Below are positions 6,810-13,600 of a stretch of 14,074 nucleotides of DNA, in pieces. The DNA lies in NCBI GenBank assembly GCA_035696365.1, contig DASRQS010000019.1, positions 1-14,074 on the forward strand, written 5' to 3'. Below the pieces are notes generated by a model. That model ran no database searches. It was not told the origin of the DNA and saw only the letters and a list, made by a program, of their open reading frames with translations. Within the stretch, counting starts at the first letter, position 1, and every line of letters begins with the position of its first letter. The translations under genes and the position numbers were made by a program. Source of the DNA: JALYLC01 sp035696365 (GTDB lineage Bacteria > Actinomycetota > Thermoleophilia > Gaiellales > JALYLC01).

Positions 6810-7657
6810 TCGCCGCGCGCCGCGCGGCGCATGACGTCGAGCGGGGGCTCGATGCCCGTCCAGCGCCGGAACGACAGGGCTCCCTGCCGCACAAGCAGCT
6901 CGAGGCCGTCGACCAGCGGCAACCCCGCCGCGAGCGCTGCCTCGGCCAGCGGCGTCGGCGAGCCATCTGCGCGATAGGCGAAATCGGCCACGGCATCCAT
7001 CCGCTCGATCACATCGGCAGGCACCGGAAGCTGCTTGAGCGCGACGATGCCGCCCACCGGCGTGCAGTGGACGAGCAATCCGCCGGCTGCGGCCGGTACG
7101 GCTGCGGCCGCCTCGACCTGGGCGTCCGGCACGAGCGCGGCGAGCGTGTCGGCCAGGCGGTCGGCCGCCTCGACACGGCGGGCAACGACGGTGAGGCTCC
7201 GCGTGCCCGCTCGCAGCAGCGCCGCACCGGCGGCGCGCGCACTGCCGCCCGCGCCCAGGACGACCGCCCGCCCGGGCACCTCGGTGAGGGCCGCGAGCAG
7301 ACCGAGCCCGTCCGTCAGTTCGCCGCGCAGGACGCCCTCTGCGGGAAAGCTGAGCGTGTTGACGGCGCCCGCGTCGCGCGCCTCCGGGCCGAGCTCGTCG
7401 CACAGCGCCACGACCGCTGCCTTGTGCGGCACCGTGACGTTCACGCCGTCGACGCCGAGCGCACGCAGGCCGCGCACCGCCGCGGCGAGGCCGGCCGGCG
7501 CCACCCGCAGCGCGACGTAGATCCGGTCGAGCCCGAGGGCTGCCGAGGCGGCGTTGTGCATGCGCGGAGACCGGGAGTGCTCCACCGGGTCGCCGATCAC
7601 ACAGGCGACGCGGGTCGCACCGCCGATCTCCGGGCCCGCTCTCGAGGCATCCTCCAC
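6806..7657 (-). CDS. aroE: Shikimate dehydrogenase
   Basis: AroE reduces 3-dehydroshikimate to shikimate with NADPH. The 283-residue product has the substrate domain first: GDPVEHSRSP at 22-31 (S28 and S30 bind shikimate), NVTVPHK at 73-79 with catalytic K79, AVNT at 98-101, and catalytic D116 in LTDG. The Rossmann domain follows with GAGGS at 135-139. The C-terminal GLELLVRQGALSF segment fits the family. The motif that normally reads NTD is LTD, with L114 in place of a well-conserved Asn. The start is GTG with no Shine-Dalgarno, but a TAGCCT hexamer ends 8 bases before it, as expected of a leaderless transcript. It heads the second operon; its stop overlaps the prepilin peptidase start. Confidence 0.95.
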   Translation of the reverse strand: MEDASRAGPEIGGATRVACVIGDPVEHSRSPRMHNAASAALGLDRIYVALRVAPAGLAAAVRGLRALGVDGVNVTVPHKAAVVALCDELGPEARDAGAVNTLSFPAEGVLRGELTDGLGLLAALTEVPGRAVVLGAGGSARAAGAALLRAGTRSLTVVARRVEAADRLADTLAALVPDAQVEAAAAVPAAAGGLLVHCTPVGGIVALKQLPVPADVIERMDAVADFAYRADGSPTPLAEAALAAGLPLVDGLELLVRQGALSFRRWTGIEPPLDVMRRAARGE

Positions 7658-7665
7658 CAGCGCAC

Positions 7666-7671
7666 AGGCTA
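7666..7671 (-). promoter_or_regulatory. Candidate -10 element of the aroE operon
   Basis: TAGCCT on the minus strand fits the TANNNT form of actinobacterial -10 elements. Eight bases separate it from the GTG of aroE, so transcription would start at or next to the start codon (leaderless). No convincing -35 was found 16-18 bases upstream. The relic upstream of aroE and the palindrome at 8015-8034 are consistent with a fresh promoter here. Confidence 0.4.
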
Positions 7672-7692
7672 GTGTCGTGCCCGGCGCTCCGA

Positions 7693-7947
7693 TCAGGCGA
7701 GGCGGATCGTGAAGACCGACTTCGTGTCGCTCGCGAGCCTGACGATGACCGAGCCCTTGGCGCCGCTGTAGGCGCCCGTGCCACTCGTGACCTGGAGCAT
7801 GCTGACGGCCTTGGCGAAATCGATCTTGCCGCGCAGGGCGAGCGTGCCGTCCGTGAGATGCAGCGTTACGTGGCAGTCGTCGAACGCTCCGCCTGCGCTT
7901 ATGCGCGTGGTCTGGGCGATCGCGAAGCCGGCCTCAGACGGCCGCAC
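7693..7947 (-). pseudogene. Truncated allene-oxide-cyclase-like barrel domain (relic)
   Basis: The frame from the first available start (GTG at 7947) gives 84 residues. Its end resembles the C-terminal half of the secreted allene-oxide-cyclase-like/dirigent barrels common in high-GC actinobacteria: CHVTLHLTDGTLALRG (25-40), then TSGTGAYSGAKGSV (54-67) and a final DTKSVFTIRL. Full-length members usually have a signal peptide and about 60-80 more residues. Upstream in this frame the sequence turns into arginine- and proline-rich text with no signal peptide, and third-position G/C bias moves to another frame. I read it as a 5'-truncated copy. A short functional protein cannot be excluded. Homology may begin slightly upstream of the GTG, near 7980. 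Confidence 0.5.
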
Positions 7948-7956
7948 CCCGGCGGG

Positions 7957-8094
7957 ATCACCGGCGCGATCCAGATCGACCGTGCGGGCGATGGACGGCC
8001 GGTCTACACGGTCGTCCGGGCCGCGCGGCCCGGAGGCTCCAACGGGATCCTGAGCACCGAGGGCGGCGTCTGGGAGCGGACGATCTCGCCCTGA
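7957..8094 (+). pseudogene. Possible C-terminal relic of a periplasmic amino-acid-binding protein
   Basis: The plus-strand frame ending at TGA 8092-8094 has strong third-position G/C bias over about 45 codons. It reads GAIQIDRAGDGRPVYTVVRA and then GGVWERTISP at its end. This resembles the last strands of branched-chain amino-acid ABC-transporter binding proteins (pattern G-x-I-x-F/I-D-x-x-G-D…Y-x-V). There is no plausible start or ribosome-binding site, and its upstream end runs into the opposite-strand barrel relic. If the reading is right, this is a stranded 3' fragment. The match is by eye and weak; the signal could also be a compositional shadow. Confidence 0.28.
8015..8034. terminator. 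Perfect 20-base palindrome, candidate terminator of the alaS-ruvX-mltG operon
   Basis: The arms TCCGGGCCGC and GCGGCCCGGA are exact reverse complements with no spacer. RNA from either strand could fold into an 8-base all-GC or near all-GC stem with a tetraloop. It begins 73 bases after the mltG stop on the minus strand. No T-tract follows, as is often the case for high-GC actinobacterial terminators. A protein-binding operator is an alternative. Confidence 0.45.
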
Positions 8095-8107
8095 CGGGCG
8101 CTGCGTC

Positions 8108-9133
8108 TCAGGCCGGATGCGTCGCCTGGAAGTGCTGGAAGTCGGCGTAGGTGCGCGAGAAGTGGTGGCGCCGCTTGGGATCGCCGGGGATCGCCACGTA
8201 GTACAGGTACGGAACCTTGGCCGGGTGCGCGGCGGCCTGGAGCGAGGCCAGGCCGGGGTTGCAGATCGGCGTCGGGGGCAGGCCACGGTGGGTGCGCGTG
8301 TTGTAGCCGCCCCTGATGCGCAGGTCACCCGCCCTGAGCACGCGCCAGGAACCCACGCGGTACTGGATCGTCGCGTCGATGCCGAGCGGCATGTTGGCGT
8401 GCAGGCGGTTGTAGATGACGGCCGCGATCTTGGCGCGGTCGGCGGGATAGGCGGCCTCCCGCTCGATCATCGAGGCGATGATCAGCACGTCGAAGCGCGT
8501 CAGATTCTTCTTCGCCGCGGCGCGGAAGTCGACGCCCGCGGTGGCCCGCTGGAACGCCGTCAACTGCTGTTGCACCAGGTGCGTGGCCGAGACGGGCTTG
8601 CCCAGCGTGTAGGTCGCCGGGAACAGAAAGCCCTCCGGAGTGAGCTTCTCCTTGCCGGTCGGGCGGAAGCCGGCCGGAAGGTGCGCCGCATGCGCGGCGC
8701 GGCGGTAGGCCGCGGGCGAGATGCCTGCACGCGGCGCGTCGATCGTCGCGATATCGCGCAATGCGTGTCCTTCGGGGATGGTCAGGCGCACCGTCGGGGC
8801 GGCCGCCGGCCCCGCCTTGAGCGTCGACAGGATGATCCCGTAGCGCTCGTTCTCGCGCAGGGTGTACGTGCCCGCGCGCAGCCCGCCGCTATCGCCGTGC
8901 AGCCGCACGTTGAGGGCCCACTGGCGCCCGTTGGAGACCACTCCGGCGCTGTCGAGGATGTCGCCGATGTGCTCGACCGACGAGCCCTCGGGAATCTTGA
9001 CGACGACGGCCCGGCCCGGCGGACCGGAGGGCCCGCCGAAGATCACGCGATCGACCGCGAACAGGGCGAGCGCCAGGATGACGAGCAGCGCGAGCCCACC
9101 GATCACGAGCGGGCGCCGCCGACCGCGCCTCAC
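8108..9133 (-). CDS. mltG: Endolytic murein transglycosylase MltG (YceG-like)
   Basis: MltG cleaves nascent glycan strands at the outer face of the cytoplasmic membrane. The 341-residue product has a short arginine-rich N-terminus, one membrane helix (about 9-27) and an extracytoplasmic YceG domain. Family motifs are EGFLFPATY at 167-175, the catalytic Glu in IASMIERE (E224), YNRL at 241-244, and the segment GLPPTPICNPG toward the C-terminus. The GTG start overlaps the ruvX stop as GTGA; the longer open frame upstream overlaps ruvX and is rich in Asp, Pro and Arg, so it was not used. The mltG–ruvX neighbourhood is widespread in bacteria. Confidence 0.94.
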   Translation of the reverse strand: MRRGRRRPLVIGGLALLVILALALFAVDRVIFGGPSGPPGRAVVVKIPEGSSVEHIGDILDSAGVVSNGRQWALNVRLHGDSGGLRAGTYTLRENERYGIILSTLKAGPAAAPTVRLTIPEGHALRDIATIDAPRAGISPAAYRRAAHAAHLPAGFRPTGKEKLTPEGFLFPATYTLGKPVSATHLVQQQLTAFQRATAGVDFRAAAKKNLTRFDVLIIASMIEREAAYPADRAKIAAVIYNRLHANMPLGIDATIQYRVGSWRVLRAGDLRIRGGYNTRTHRGLPPTPICNPGLASLQAAAHPAKVPYLYYVAIPGDPKRRHHFSRTYADFQHFQATHPA

Positions 9134-9546
9134 TCCCGTGCGCGCCGGTCCAGGAAGGTCTGCAACAGGACCGCCGCCGCCTGGGAGTCGTCGCTCGTCG
9201 TGCGGCGCCGGGACGTCGTAGGCATCCGTCGCGCTATCGACGTCGTCAGCCGCTCGTCCTCGGTCAGGATCGGGATGTTGCATCGTCTACGCAGTCGGGC
9301 GATGAACTCTTCGGTCTCGACCGCCTGCGGGCCCCGCTCACCACGGAGAGTGAGCGGTAGCCCGACGACGACCACCTCGGGCGCCTCGCGGTCGATGATC
9401 GCACACAGCTCGGCCATCCCGCCCTTTCCGCCCACCCGCTCGACGACGCAGAGCGGCCGCGCGAGGGTGCCGCTCGGGTCGCTGACCGCGACGCCCGTGC
9501 GGGCGCTGCCGTAATCCAGCCCGAGCGCCTTAGACACCGCGGACAC
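9130..9546 (-). CDS. ruvX: Putative pre-16S rRNA nuclease / RuvX (YqgF) family
   Basis: The 138-residue RNase H-like protein belongs to the YqgF family, linked to 16S rRNA 5'-end maturation. Motifs are LGLDYGSARTGVAVSDP near 8-24 with active-site D11, VVVVGLPLTLRG near 57-68, DERLTT near 97-102, and a terminal DDSQAAAVLL block containing the last acidic residue. The start is GTG 6 bases after the alaS stop; a second in-frame GTG three codons later is equally possible. No Shine-Dalgarno is evident, so it probably depends on coupling to alaS. Confidence 0.92.
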   Translation of the reverse strand: MSAVSKALGLDYGSARTGVAVSDPSGTLARPLCVVERVGGKGGMAELCAIIDREAPEVVVVGLPLTLRGERGPQAVETEEFIARLRRRCNIPILTEDERLTTSIARRMPTTSRRRTTSDDSQAAAVLLQTFLDRRARE

Positions 9547-9552
9547 CGCGTC

Positions 9553-12177
9553 TCACGCAAGGAGGGCGCGCGCCGCGTCGAGCGCCTCGTCCAGCCGGCT
9601 CGCGTCCTTTCCGCCCGCGCGCGCCATGGACGGCCGCCCGCCACCGCCGCCGCCCACGATCGGGCCGATCTGCTTGATCACCGCGGAGGCGTCGAGCCCG
9701 TCCTCGACCGCCTCGGGCGTCATGCTCGCCACCAGCTGCACGCGCTCGCCGTCGCGCACGCCGAGCACGACCGCCGACGGACCGAGCGCGCCGCGCAGGC
9801 GGTCGGCCAGTTCGAGCAGCGCATCTCCCAGCGTGCCCTCGGGAGCCTCGGCGACGAGCACCTTGAGCCGGCCGCGCTCGGCCGCGCCGGCCGTCAGGGC
9901 GGACAGGTCCGGCCCGCTCGCCTGGCCGCCGCCTCCGTTCGAGCGCGCGGCCTTCTCAAGCTCGCGCACGCGCTCGCTGAGCGACGTCACGGCCTCCGGC
10001 AACTGCTCCGGCGGGGTGCGTAGCGCGGCCGCCGCCTCCCTGGCGGCGCGGTCGGCTCGTCGCAGCGCGGCGAGCGCCTCGGGTCCGGTGATGGCCTCGA
10101 TGCGGCGCACGCCCTGGCCGACGGAGGACTCGCGCACGATCGTGAACGGCCCGACCGCGGCGGTCGAGCGGACGTGGGTGCCGCCGCACAGCTCCATCGA
10201 GTAGCCGGTGATGTCGACGACGCGCACGATGTCGCCGTACTTCTCGCCGAAGAGCATCGTGGCGCCGAGCTCCCGCGCCTCGTCCTGGGTGGTCTCGAAG
10301 ATGCGCAGGTCGCGATCCTCGAGCACGACGCGGTTGACCTCGTCCTCGACCGCCCGCACCTGCTCGGCCGTGACCGGGGACGGATGCGTGAAGTCGAAGC
10401 GCAGCCCCTCCGGGCGGACGGCCGAGCCGGCCTGCCGGACGTGCTCGCCGAGCTGGTTGCGCAGCGCACGCTGCAGCAGGTGCGTGCCGGTGTGGTTTGC
10501 CATCGTCGGACGCCGGCGCTCGAGGTCGACGCGCGCGTGCACGACGTCGCCCGGGCGCAGCTCGCCGTCCAGGTGCACGAGCAAGACCTGATCGCCCTCG
10601 AGCCGGTAGACCGACTCGATCTGCCCGCGCACGGCGTGCGCCGAGATCTCGCCCGTGTCCGACACCTGGCCGCCGCCCTCGGGGTAGAACGGCGAGCGCT
10701 CCAGCTTCACGAGCGAGAGACCCTCGGCAACGGGCTCGACCGCCAGCACCTTCGTCTCCAGACCGAGCTCGCCGTAGCCCACGAAGCCCGTGGGCGGTGC
10801 CGATTGCGCGAAGCGCGCGATGCGCTCGGCTGCCACGCCGTCGCCGCGGCGGGAGGCCGCGCGGGCCCGCTCGCGCTGGGCCTGCATGTGCTGCTCGAAG
10901 CCCTCGAGGTCGATCCCGAGCCCAACCTCGCGCGCGACCTCGGCGGTCAGCTCGACGGGGAATCCGTGGGTGTCGTGCAGCTCGAAGACGTCGCCCGCGT
11001 GCAGGCTCGACGCCTCCTGCTCGCGCGCCCGCCTGATCAGCTCGTCGAGCAGCCGCGACCCCGTCGCCAGCGTCTGCGAGAAGCGCTCCTCCTCCGCCTC
11101 GAGCAGGCGGCGGACGTCGTCGCGGTGCTGCTGGATCTCGGGGAACCCACTGGCCAGCGATTCGATCACGGCCTCGTGCACGGCGCCGAGGAACGGCGTC
11201 TCGAGCCCGAGGCGCGTGCCGTGTAGCACGGCGCGCCGCAGGATCCGGCGCAGCACGTAGCCGCGCCCCTCGTTGGACGGCGTCACGCCGTCGGTCGCGA
11301 TCGCAGTCATGCCGCGGGCGTGGTCGCAGAGCACGCGGAACGAGCGCACGGCGTCGCCGCCGTCGGCATAGCGGCGGCCGGAGAGGCGCTCCAGCGCCTG
11401 GATCACATGGGACGTCTCGTCGGTCTCGAAGAGGCTGCCCGCGCCCTGCAGCAGCATGGCGACGCGCTCGACTCCGCTGCCGGTGTCGATGTTCTGCGTC
11501 GGCAGCGGCGTAAGCAGGCCGTTGTCGTCGCGATCGAACTCCATGAAGACGAGATTCCAGAACTCCAGGAAGCGATCGCAGTCGCAGCCCGGCTCGCACT
11601 CCCCTCGCCCGCAGCCGAACTGCACGCCGCGGTCGTAGTAGAGCTCCGAGCACGGGCCGCAGGGGCCGGTCGGGCCGGCCTTCCAGAAGTTGTCCTCGCC
11701 GAGCGCGACGACGCGGCTGGCGGGGATGCCCTGCGCGAGCCAGAGCTCGCGCGCGACGTCGTCGGGCCCGAGCTGGTCGTCCCCCTCGTACACGGTCGCC
11801 CAGATGCGCTCCGGGTCCAGACCCCACACGCCTGTCGAGAGCTCGTAGGCCATCTCCACGGCGCCCGGCTTGAAGTAGTCGCCGAACGAGAAGTTGCCCA
11901 TCATCTGGAAATACGTGAGGTGGCGATCGGTCGAGCCCACGACGTCGATGTCGACGGCGCGGAAGCAGCGCTGTATCGATGTCATCCGCTTCGCCGGCGG
12001 CTCGGCCTGGCCCAGGAAGTAGGGCTTGAACGGCTGCATGCCGGCGGTCGTCAGCAGCACCGACTGGTCGAGCGCCGAGGGCACGAGCGAGGCCGAGGGC
12101 ACGGCCAGATGGCCGCGCTCGACGAAGAACTCCGTGAAGCTGCGGCGGATCTCGTCGGACGACGTCACGGAGCCCAC
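9553..12177 (-). CDS. alaS: Alanyl-tRNA synthetase
   Basis: AlaRS charges tRNA-Ala and clears mischarged Ser/Gly. The 874-residue protein is full length. The catalytic domain opens with SSDEIRRSFTEFF (6-18) and contains the family motif GPTGPCGPCSE (168-178). The editing domain has H562xxxH566 and C664xxxH668, the four zinc-binding positions. The C-Ala domain ends with the glycine-rich GGGGGG stretch (842-847) and GGKDASRLDEAL. A cysteine cluster C189, C194, C198, C200 sits in the loop before FLEFWN. The start is GTG; TAGAAT lies 9 bases before it, suggesting a leaderless or nearly leaderless message. A GTG three codons later is the alternative. It is the first gene of the alaS–ruvX–mltG operon. 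Confidence 0.97.
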   Translation of the reverse strand: MGSVTSSDEIRRSFTEFFVERGHLAVPSASLVPSALDQSVLLTTAGMQPFKPYFLGQAEPPAKRMTSIQRCFRAVDIDVVGSTDRHLTYFQMMGNFSFGDYFKPGAVEMAYELSTGVWGLDPERIWATVYEGDDQLGPDDVARELWLAQGIPASRVVALGEDNFWKAGPTGPCGPCSELYYDRGVQFGCGRGECEPGCDCDRFLEFWNLVFMEFDRDDNGLLTPLPTQNIDTGSGVERVAMLLQGAGSLFETDETSHVIQALERLSGRRYADGGDAVRSFRVLCDHARGMTAIATDGVTPSNEGRGYVLRRILRRAVLHGTRLGLETPFLGAVHEAVIESLASGFPEIQQHRDDVRRLLEAEEERFSQTLATGSRLLDELIRRAREQEASSLHAGDVFELHDTHGFPVELTAEVAREVGLGIDLEGFEQHMQAQRERARAASRRGDGVAAERIARFAQSAPPTGFVGYGELGLETKVLAVEPVAEGLSLVKLERSPFYPEGGGQVSDTGEISAHAVRGQIESVYRLEGDQVLLVHLDGELRPGDVVHARVDLERRRPTMANHTGTHLLQRALRNQLGEHVRQAGSAVRPEGLRFDFTHPSPVTAEQVRAVEDEVNRVVLEDRDLRIFETTQDEARELGATMLFGEKYGDIVRVVDITGYSMELCGGTHVRSTAAVGPFTIVRESSVGQGVRRIEAITGPEALAALRRADRAAREAAAALRTPPEQLPEAVTSLSERVRELEKAARSNGGGGQASGPDLSALTAGAAERGRLKVLVAEAPEGTLGDALLELADRLRGALGPSAVVLGVRDGERVQLVASMTPEAVEDGLDASAVIKQIGPIVGGGGGGRPSMARAGGKDASRLDEALDAARALLA

Positions 12178-12186
12178 TCGTGCCCG

Positions 12187-12192
12187 ATTCTA
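12187..12192 (-). promoter_or_regulatory. Candidate -10 element of alaS
   Basis: TAGAAT on the minus strand matches the actinobacterial -10 consensus closely. It ends 9 bases before the GTG of alaS, so the transcript would have almost no leader. No T-box or other long leader can fit, and no clear -35 hexamer was seen at 16-18 bases. Confidence 0.5.
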
Positions 12193-12245
12193 CGAGGTAG
12201 ACGGGGTGTGACCGCGCCAGCCGGAAACTGCTCGAAACGGTCCTC

Positions 12246-12761
12246 ATGCCGGCGCCTTCGCCTGCCGATGCCCGAGATGTGAGGCTGCGCGCGATCCAGG
12301 GAAACTCGCGACGGCTGGCCGACCAGGGGCCGCTGCTGCTGCGGAGCGCCTGCGGTCACGTCGCCGGAGATCCTGCGCTCGTACGGCGCGGCTACCGCTA
12401 CTACCGTGGCTTCGGGCTCGACCTCGGCGGCTTCCTCACGCGCCGTTTCACGCTCGAGGACGGGCGCGGCGCCTCCGTCACACTCGTGGCCGGCATCGAC
12501 ATGGAGAGCGGCGCGGGCATGCTGGAGGGCTGCATGTCCACCGAGCAGGCGGCAAACGAGCTCACGAGCGGTCCGGCCAGCATCTGGGCGATCGTCCTGA
12601 CGCTCGAGAACGCGACCGTCGCCTGGCGGGAGCTCAGCCGGCACCTGATGGTCAGTGACCCGGCGGCCTTCGGCGCGTTCGCCGCCGAGCTCAGCGAAAT
12701 GCCGCTGCTCGAGCACGACAGCTGCCCGCTGTGCGCCGAGCGCGCGCGGCTGGCCGCGTAG
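12246..12761 (+). CDS. Hypothetical protein with CxH and CxxC motifs
   Basis: I do not recognise this 171-residue protein. Third-position G/C bias over most of the frame supports a real gene. Two potential metal-binding pairs are visible: C36-G-H38 and, near the C-terminus, H157 with C160-P-L-C163. The middle (about 48-120) alternates short beta-like stretches (RFTLEDG, ASVTLVAGID, IWAIVLTLENATV), with no signal peptide or membrane helix. It is divergent from alaS across 68 bases and convergent with the repeat-protein gene, 6 bases apart. The first 11 codons have weaker codon bias, so a GTG at 12279 could be the true start. No strong Shine-Dalgarno precedes either start. Confidence 0.7.
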   Translation: MPAPSPADARDVRLRAIQGNSRRLADQGPLLLRSACGHVAGDPALVRRGYRYYRGFGLDLGGFLTRRFTLEDGRGASVTLVAGIDMESGAGMLEGCMSTEQAANELTSGPASIWAIVLTLENATVAWRELSRHLMVSDPAAFGAFAAELSEMPLLEHDSCPLCAERARLAA

Positions 12762-12767
12762 AGAGGG

Positions 12768-13460
12768 CTATCGCTCGCTGCTGAGCGTGCCGTCGGGGGA
12801 GACCTCGACGCCCTGATTCGCGAGCTGCTCGCGCACCAGGAACTGGAAGGTCGACCAGGCCCCGCGCCGCGCCTCGAACATGCGGTAGACCTGCCACTCG
12901 GTCAGCATGGCGGGATCCGAGCGGCGCGCCTCGGCCCAGTCGGCGAACTTCGGCAAGCGCCCGCTGCGCACGGCCAGGAAGACGCCCTGCTCGATCGCAC
13001 GTGCGAGGCGCTCCTCGCCCACCGGCACGTCGAAACCGGCCTCGCGCAGCGCGTTGGTGAGCGAGCCGAAGGTGTGCCAGTAGAGGGACTTCGAGGGCAT
13101 CGAGCCGCGGCGCGTCTCGAGGTCGCGCGCCGTCGGCGTGCGCCCGAGCTGCTCCCCGAGCTCACGCAGCCGCGCGAGCAGCTCCTCGCGCGTGGCGAAG
13201 CGCCGCGGGACGAGCCCGGCCCGGCGCTTGGCGGCGTTCCAGGAGCCGAAGTGCCCGATCACGGTCTGCGGATGCACCGTCGTCTTCGGATCGGCCGCGA
13301 ACTCGCGCATCGTGGGCGAGCGGCCGAGGCGCTCGGCGCTGGCGCGCAGCTCTGCGAGGATCTGCTCGTCGCTGTAGCGCTTGCGGATGCCGGCGCGGAA
13401 CGCATCCAGGCGCTCCGGATCGATTCCGGCGATCTGCGAGTACCTGCTGCCCTCCTCCAC
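12768..13460 (-). CDS. Protein of three homing-endonuclease-associated (HNH-type) repeats
   Basis: The 230-residue product is almost entirely tandem repeats of the DNA-binding type found beside HNH/homing endonucleases (pattern: acidic helix, LGRxPT, then FGSWNxAxxxAGL). Repeat 1 spans about 28-83 (LGRSPT at 45-50, FGSWNAAKRRAGL at 71-83). Repeat 2 spans 88-143 (LGRTPT at 105-110, FGSLTNALREAGF at 131-143). A degenerate repeat 3 spans about 149-213 (SGRLP at 166-170, RGAWSTF at 199-205). No nuclease domain is present. The start is GTG at 13460 with AAGGGA 7 bases upstream (13473-13468); the GTG at 13463 or 13484 is possible. It is divergent from murT. DNA binding is inferred from the family; a regulatory role is speculation. 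Confidence 0.8.
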   Translation of the reverse strand: MEEGSRYSQIAGIDPERLDAFRAGIRKRYSDEQILAELRASAERLGRSPTMREFAADPKTTVHPQTVIGHFGSWNAAKRRAGLVPRRFATREELLARLRELGEQLGRTPTARDLETRRGSMPSKSLYWHTFGSLTNALREAGFDVPVGEERLARAIEQGVFLAVRSGRLPKFADWAEARRSDPAMLTEWQVYRMFEARRGAWSTFQFLVREQLANQGVEVSPDGTLSSER

Positions 13461-13488
13461 CACTTCGTCCCTTCGTCTGTCCACGCCG

Positions 13489-13494
13489 AGCGTA
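13489..13494 (-). promoter_or_regulatory. Candidate -10 element of the repeat-protein gene
   Basis: TACGCT on the minus strand fits TANNNT and would give a leader of about 20 bases containing the AAGGGA ribosome-binding site (13473-13468). No good -35 was found. Confidence 0.3.
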
Positions 13495-13545
13495 ACGGAC
13501 GCAGTGCAACCGCGGGCGAGTATACGCGCTGCGACCCGAGGACGA

Positions 13546-13574
13546 GCGACTGCGGGAGGGCCGCGGCATAGACT
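13546..13574 (+). promoter_or_regulatory. Candidate promoter of murT
   Basis: GCGACT (13546-13551, sharing the GAC core of -35 elements) is separated by 17 bases from TAGACT (13569-13574, TANNNT). Transcription would start near 13581, just before the GGAGG ribosome-binding site at 13583-13587. Confidence 0.45.
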
Positions 13575-13582
13575 GCCCCTGT

Positions 13583-13587
13583 GGAGG
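13583..13587 (+). promoter_or_regulatory. Shine-Dalgarno of murT
   Basis: GGAGG lies 10 bases before an in-frame GTG (13598) and 13 bases before the ATG at 13601. The spacing slightly favours the GTG, which would add one residue. Confidence 0.55.
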
Positions 13588-13600
13588 GACTGCGGCGGTG

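Noticed and set aside
7948..8328. Longer version of the barrel-domain frame reaching back into mltG
   Set aside because: The upstream part is out-of-frame mltG sequence and then arginine/proline-rich text without signal peptide or start. Only the 3' part resembles the domain.
9134..9283. N-terminal extension of MltG to a start at 9283
   Set aside because: It overlaps ruvX coding sequence. The GTG overlapping the ruvX stop gives a normal short cytoplasmic tail before the membrane helix.
8117..9514. 465-codon plus-strand open frame opposite mltG and ruvX
   Set aside because: Shadow of two recognised genes with all catalytic motifs on the minus strand.
9956..12247. 763-codon minus-strand frame overlapping alaS in another frame
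   Set aside because: Arg/Ala/Pro-rich out-of-frame translation of alaS. The true frame has every AlaRS motif.
12772..12787. Small hairpin (CGCTC / GAGCG, 6-base loop) at the convergent gene ends
   Set aside because: A 5-base stem is expected by chance here and lies inside the coding end of the repeat-protein gene, so it is not called a terminator.
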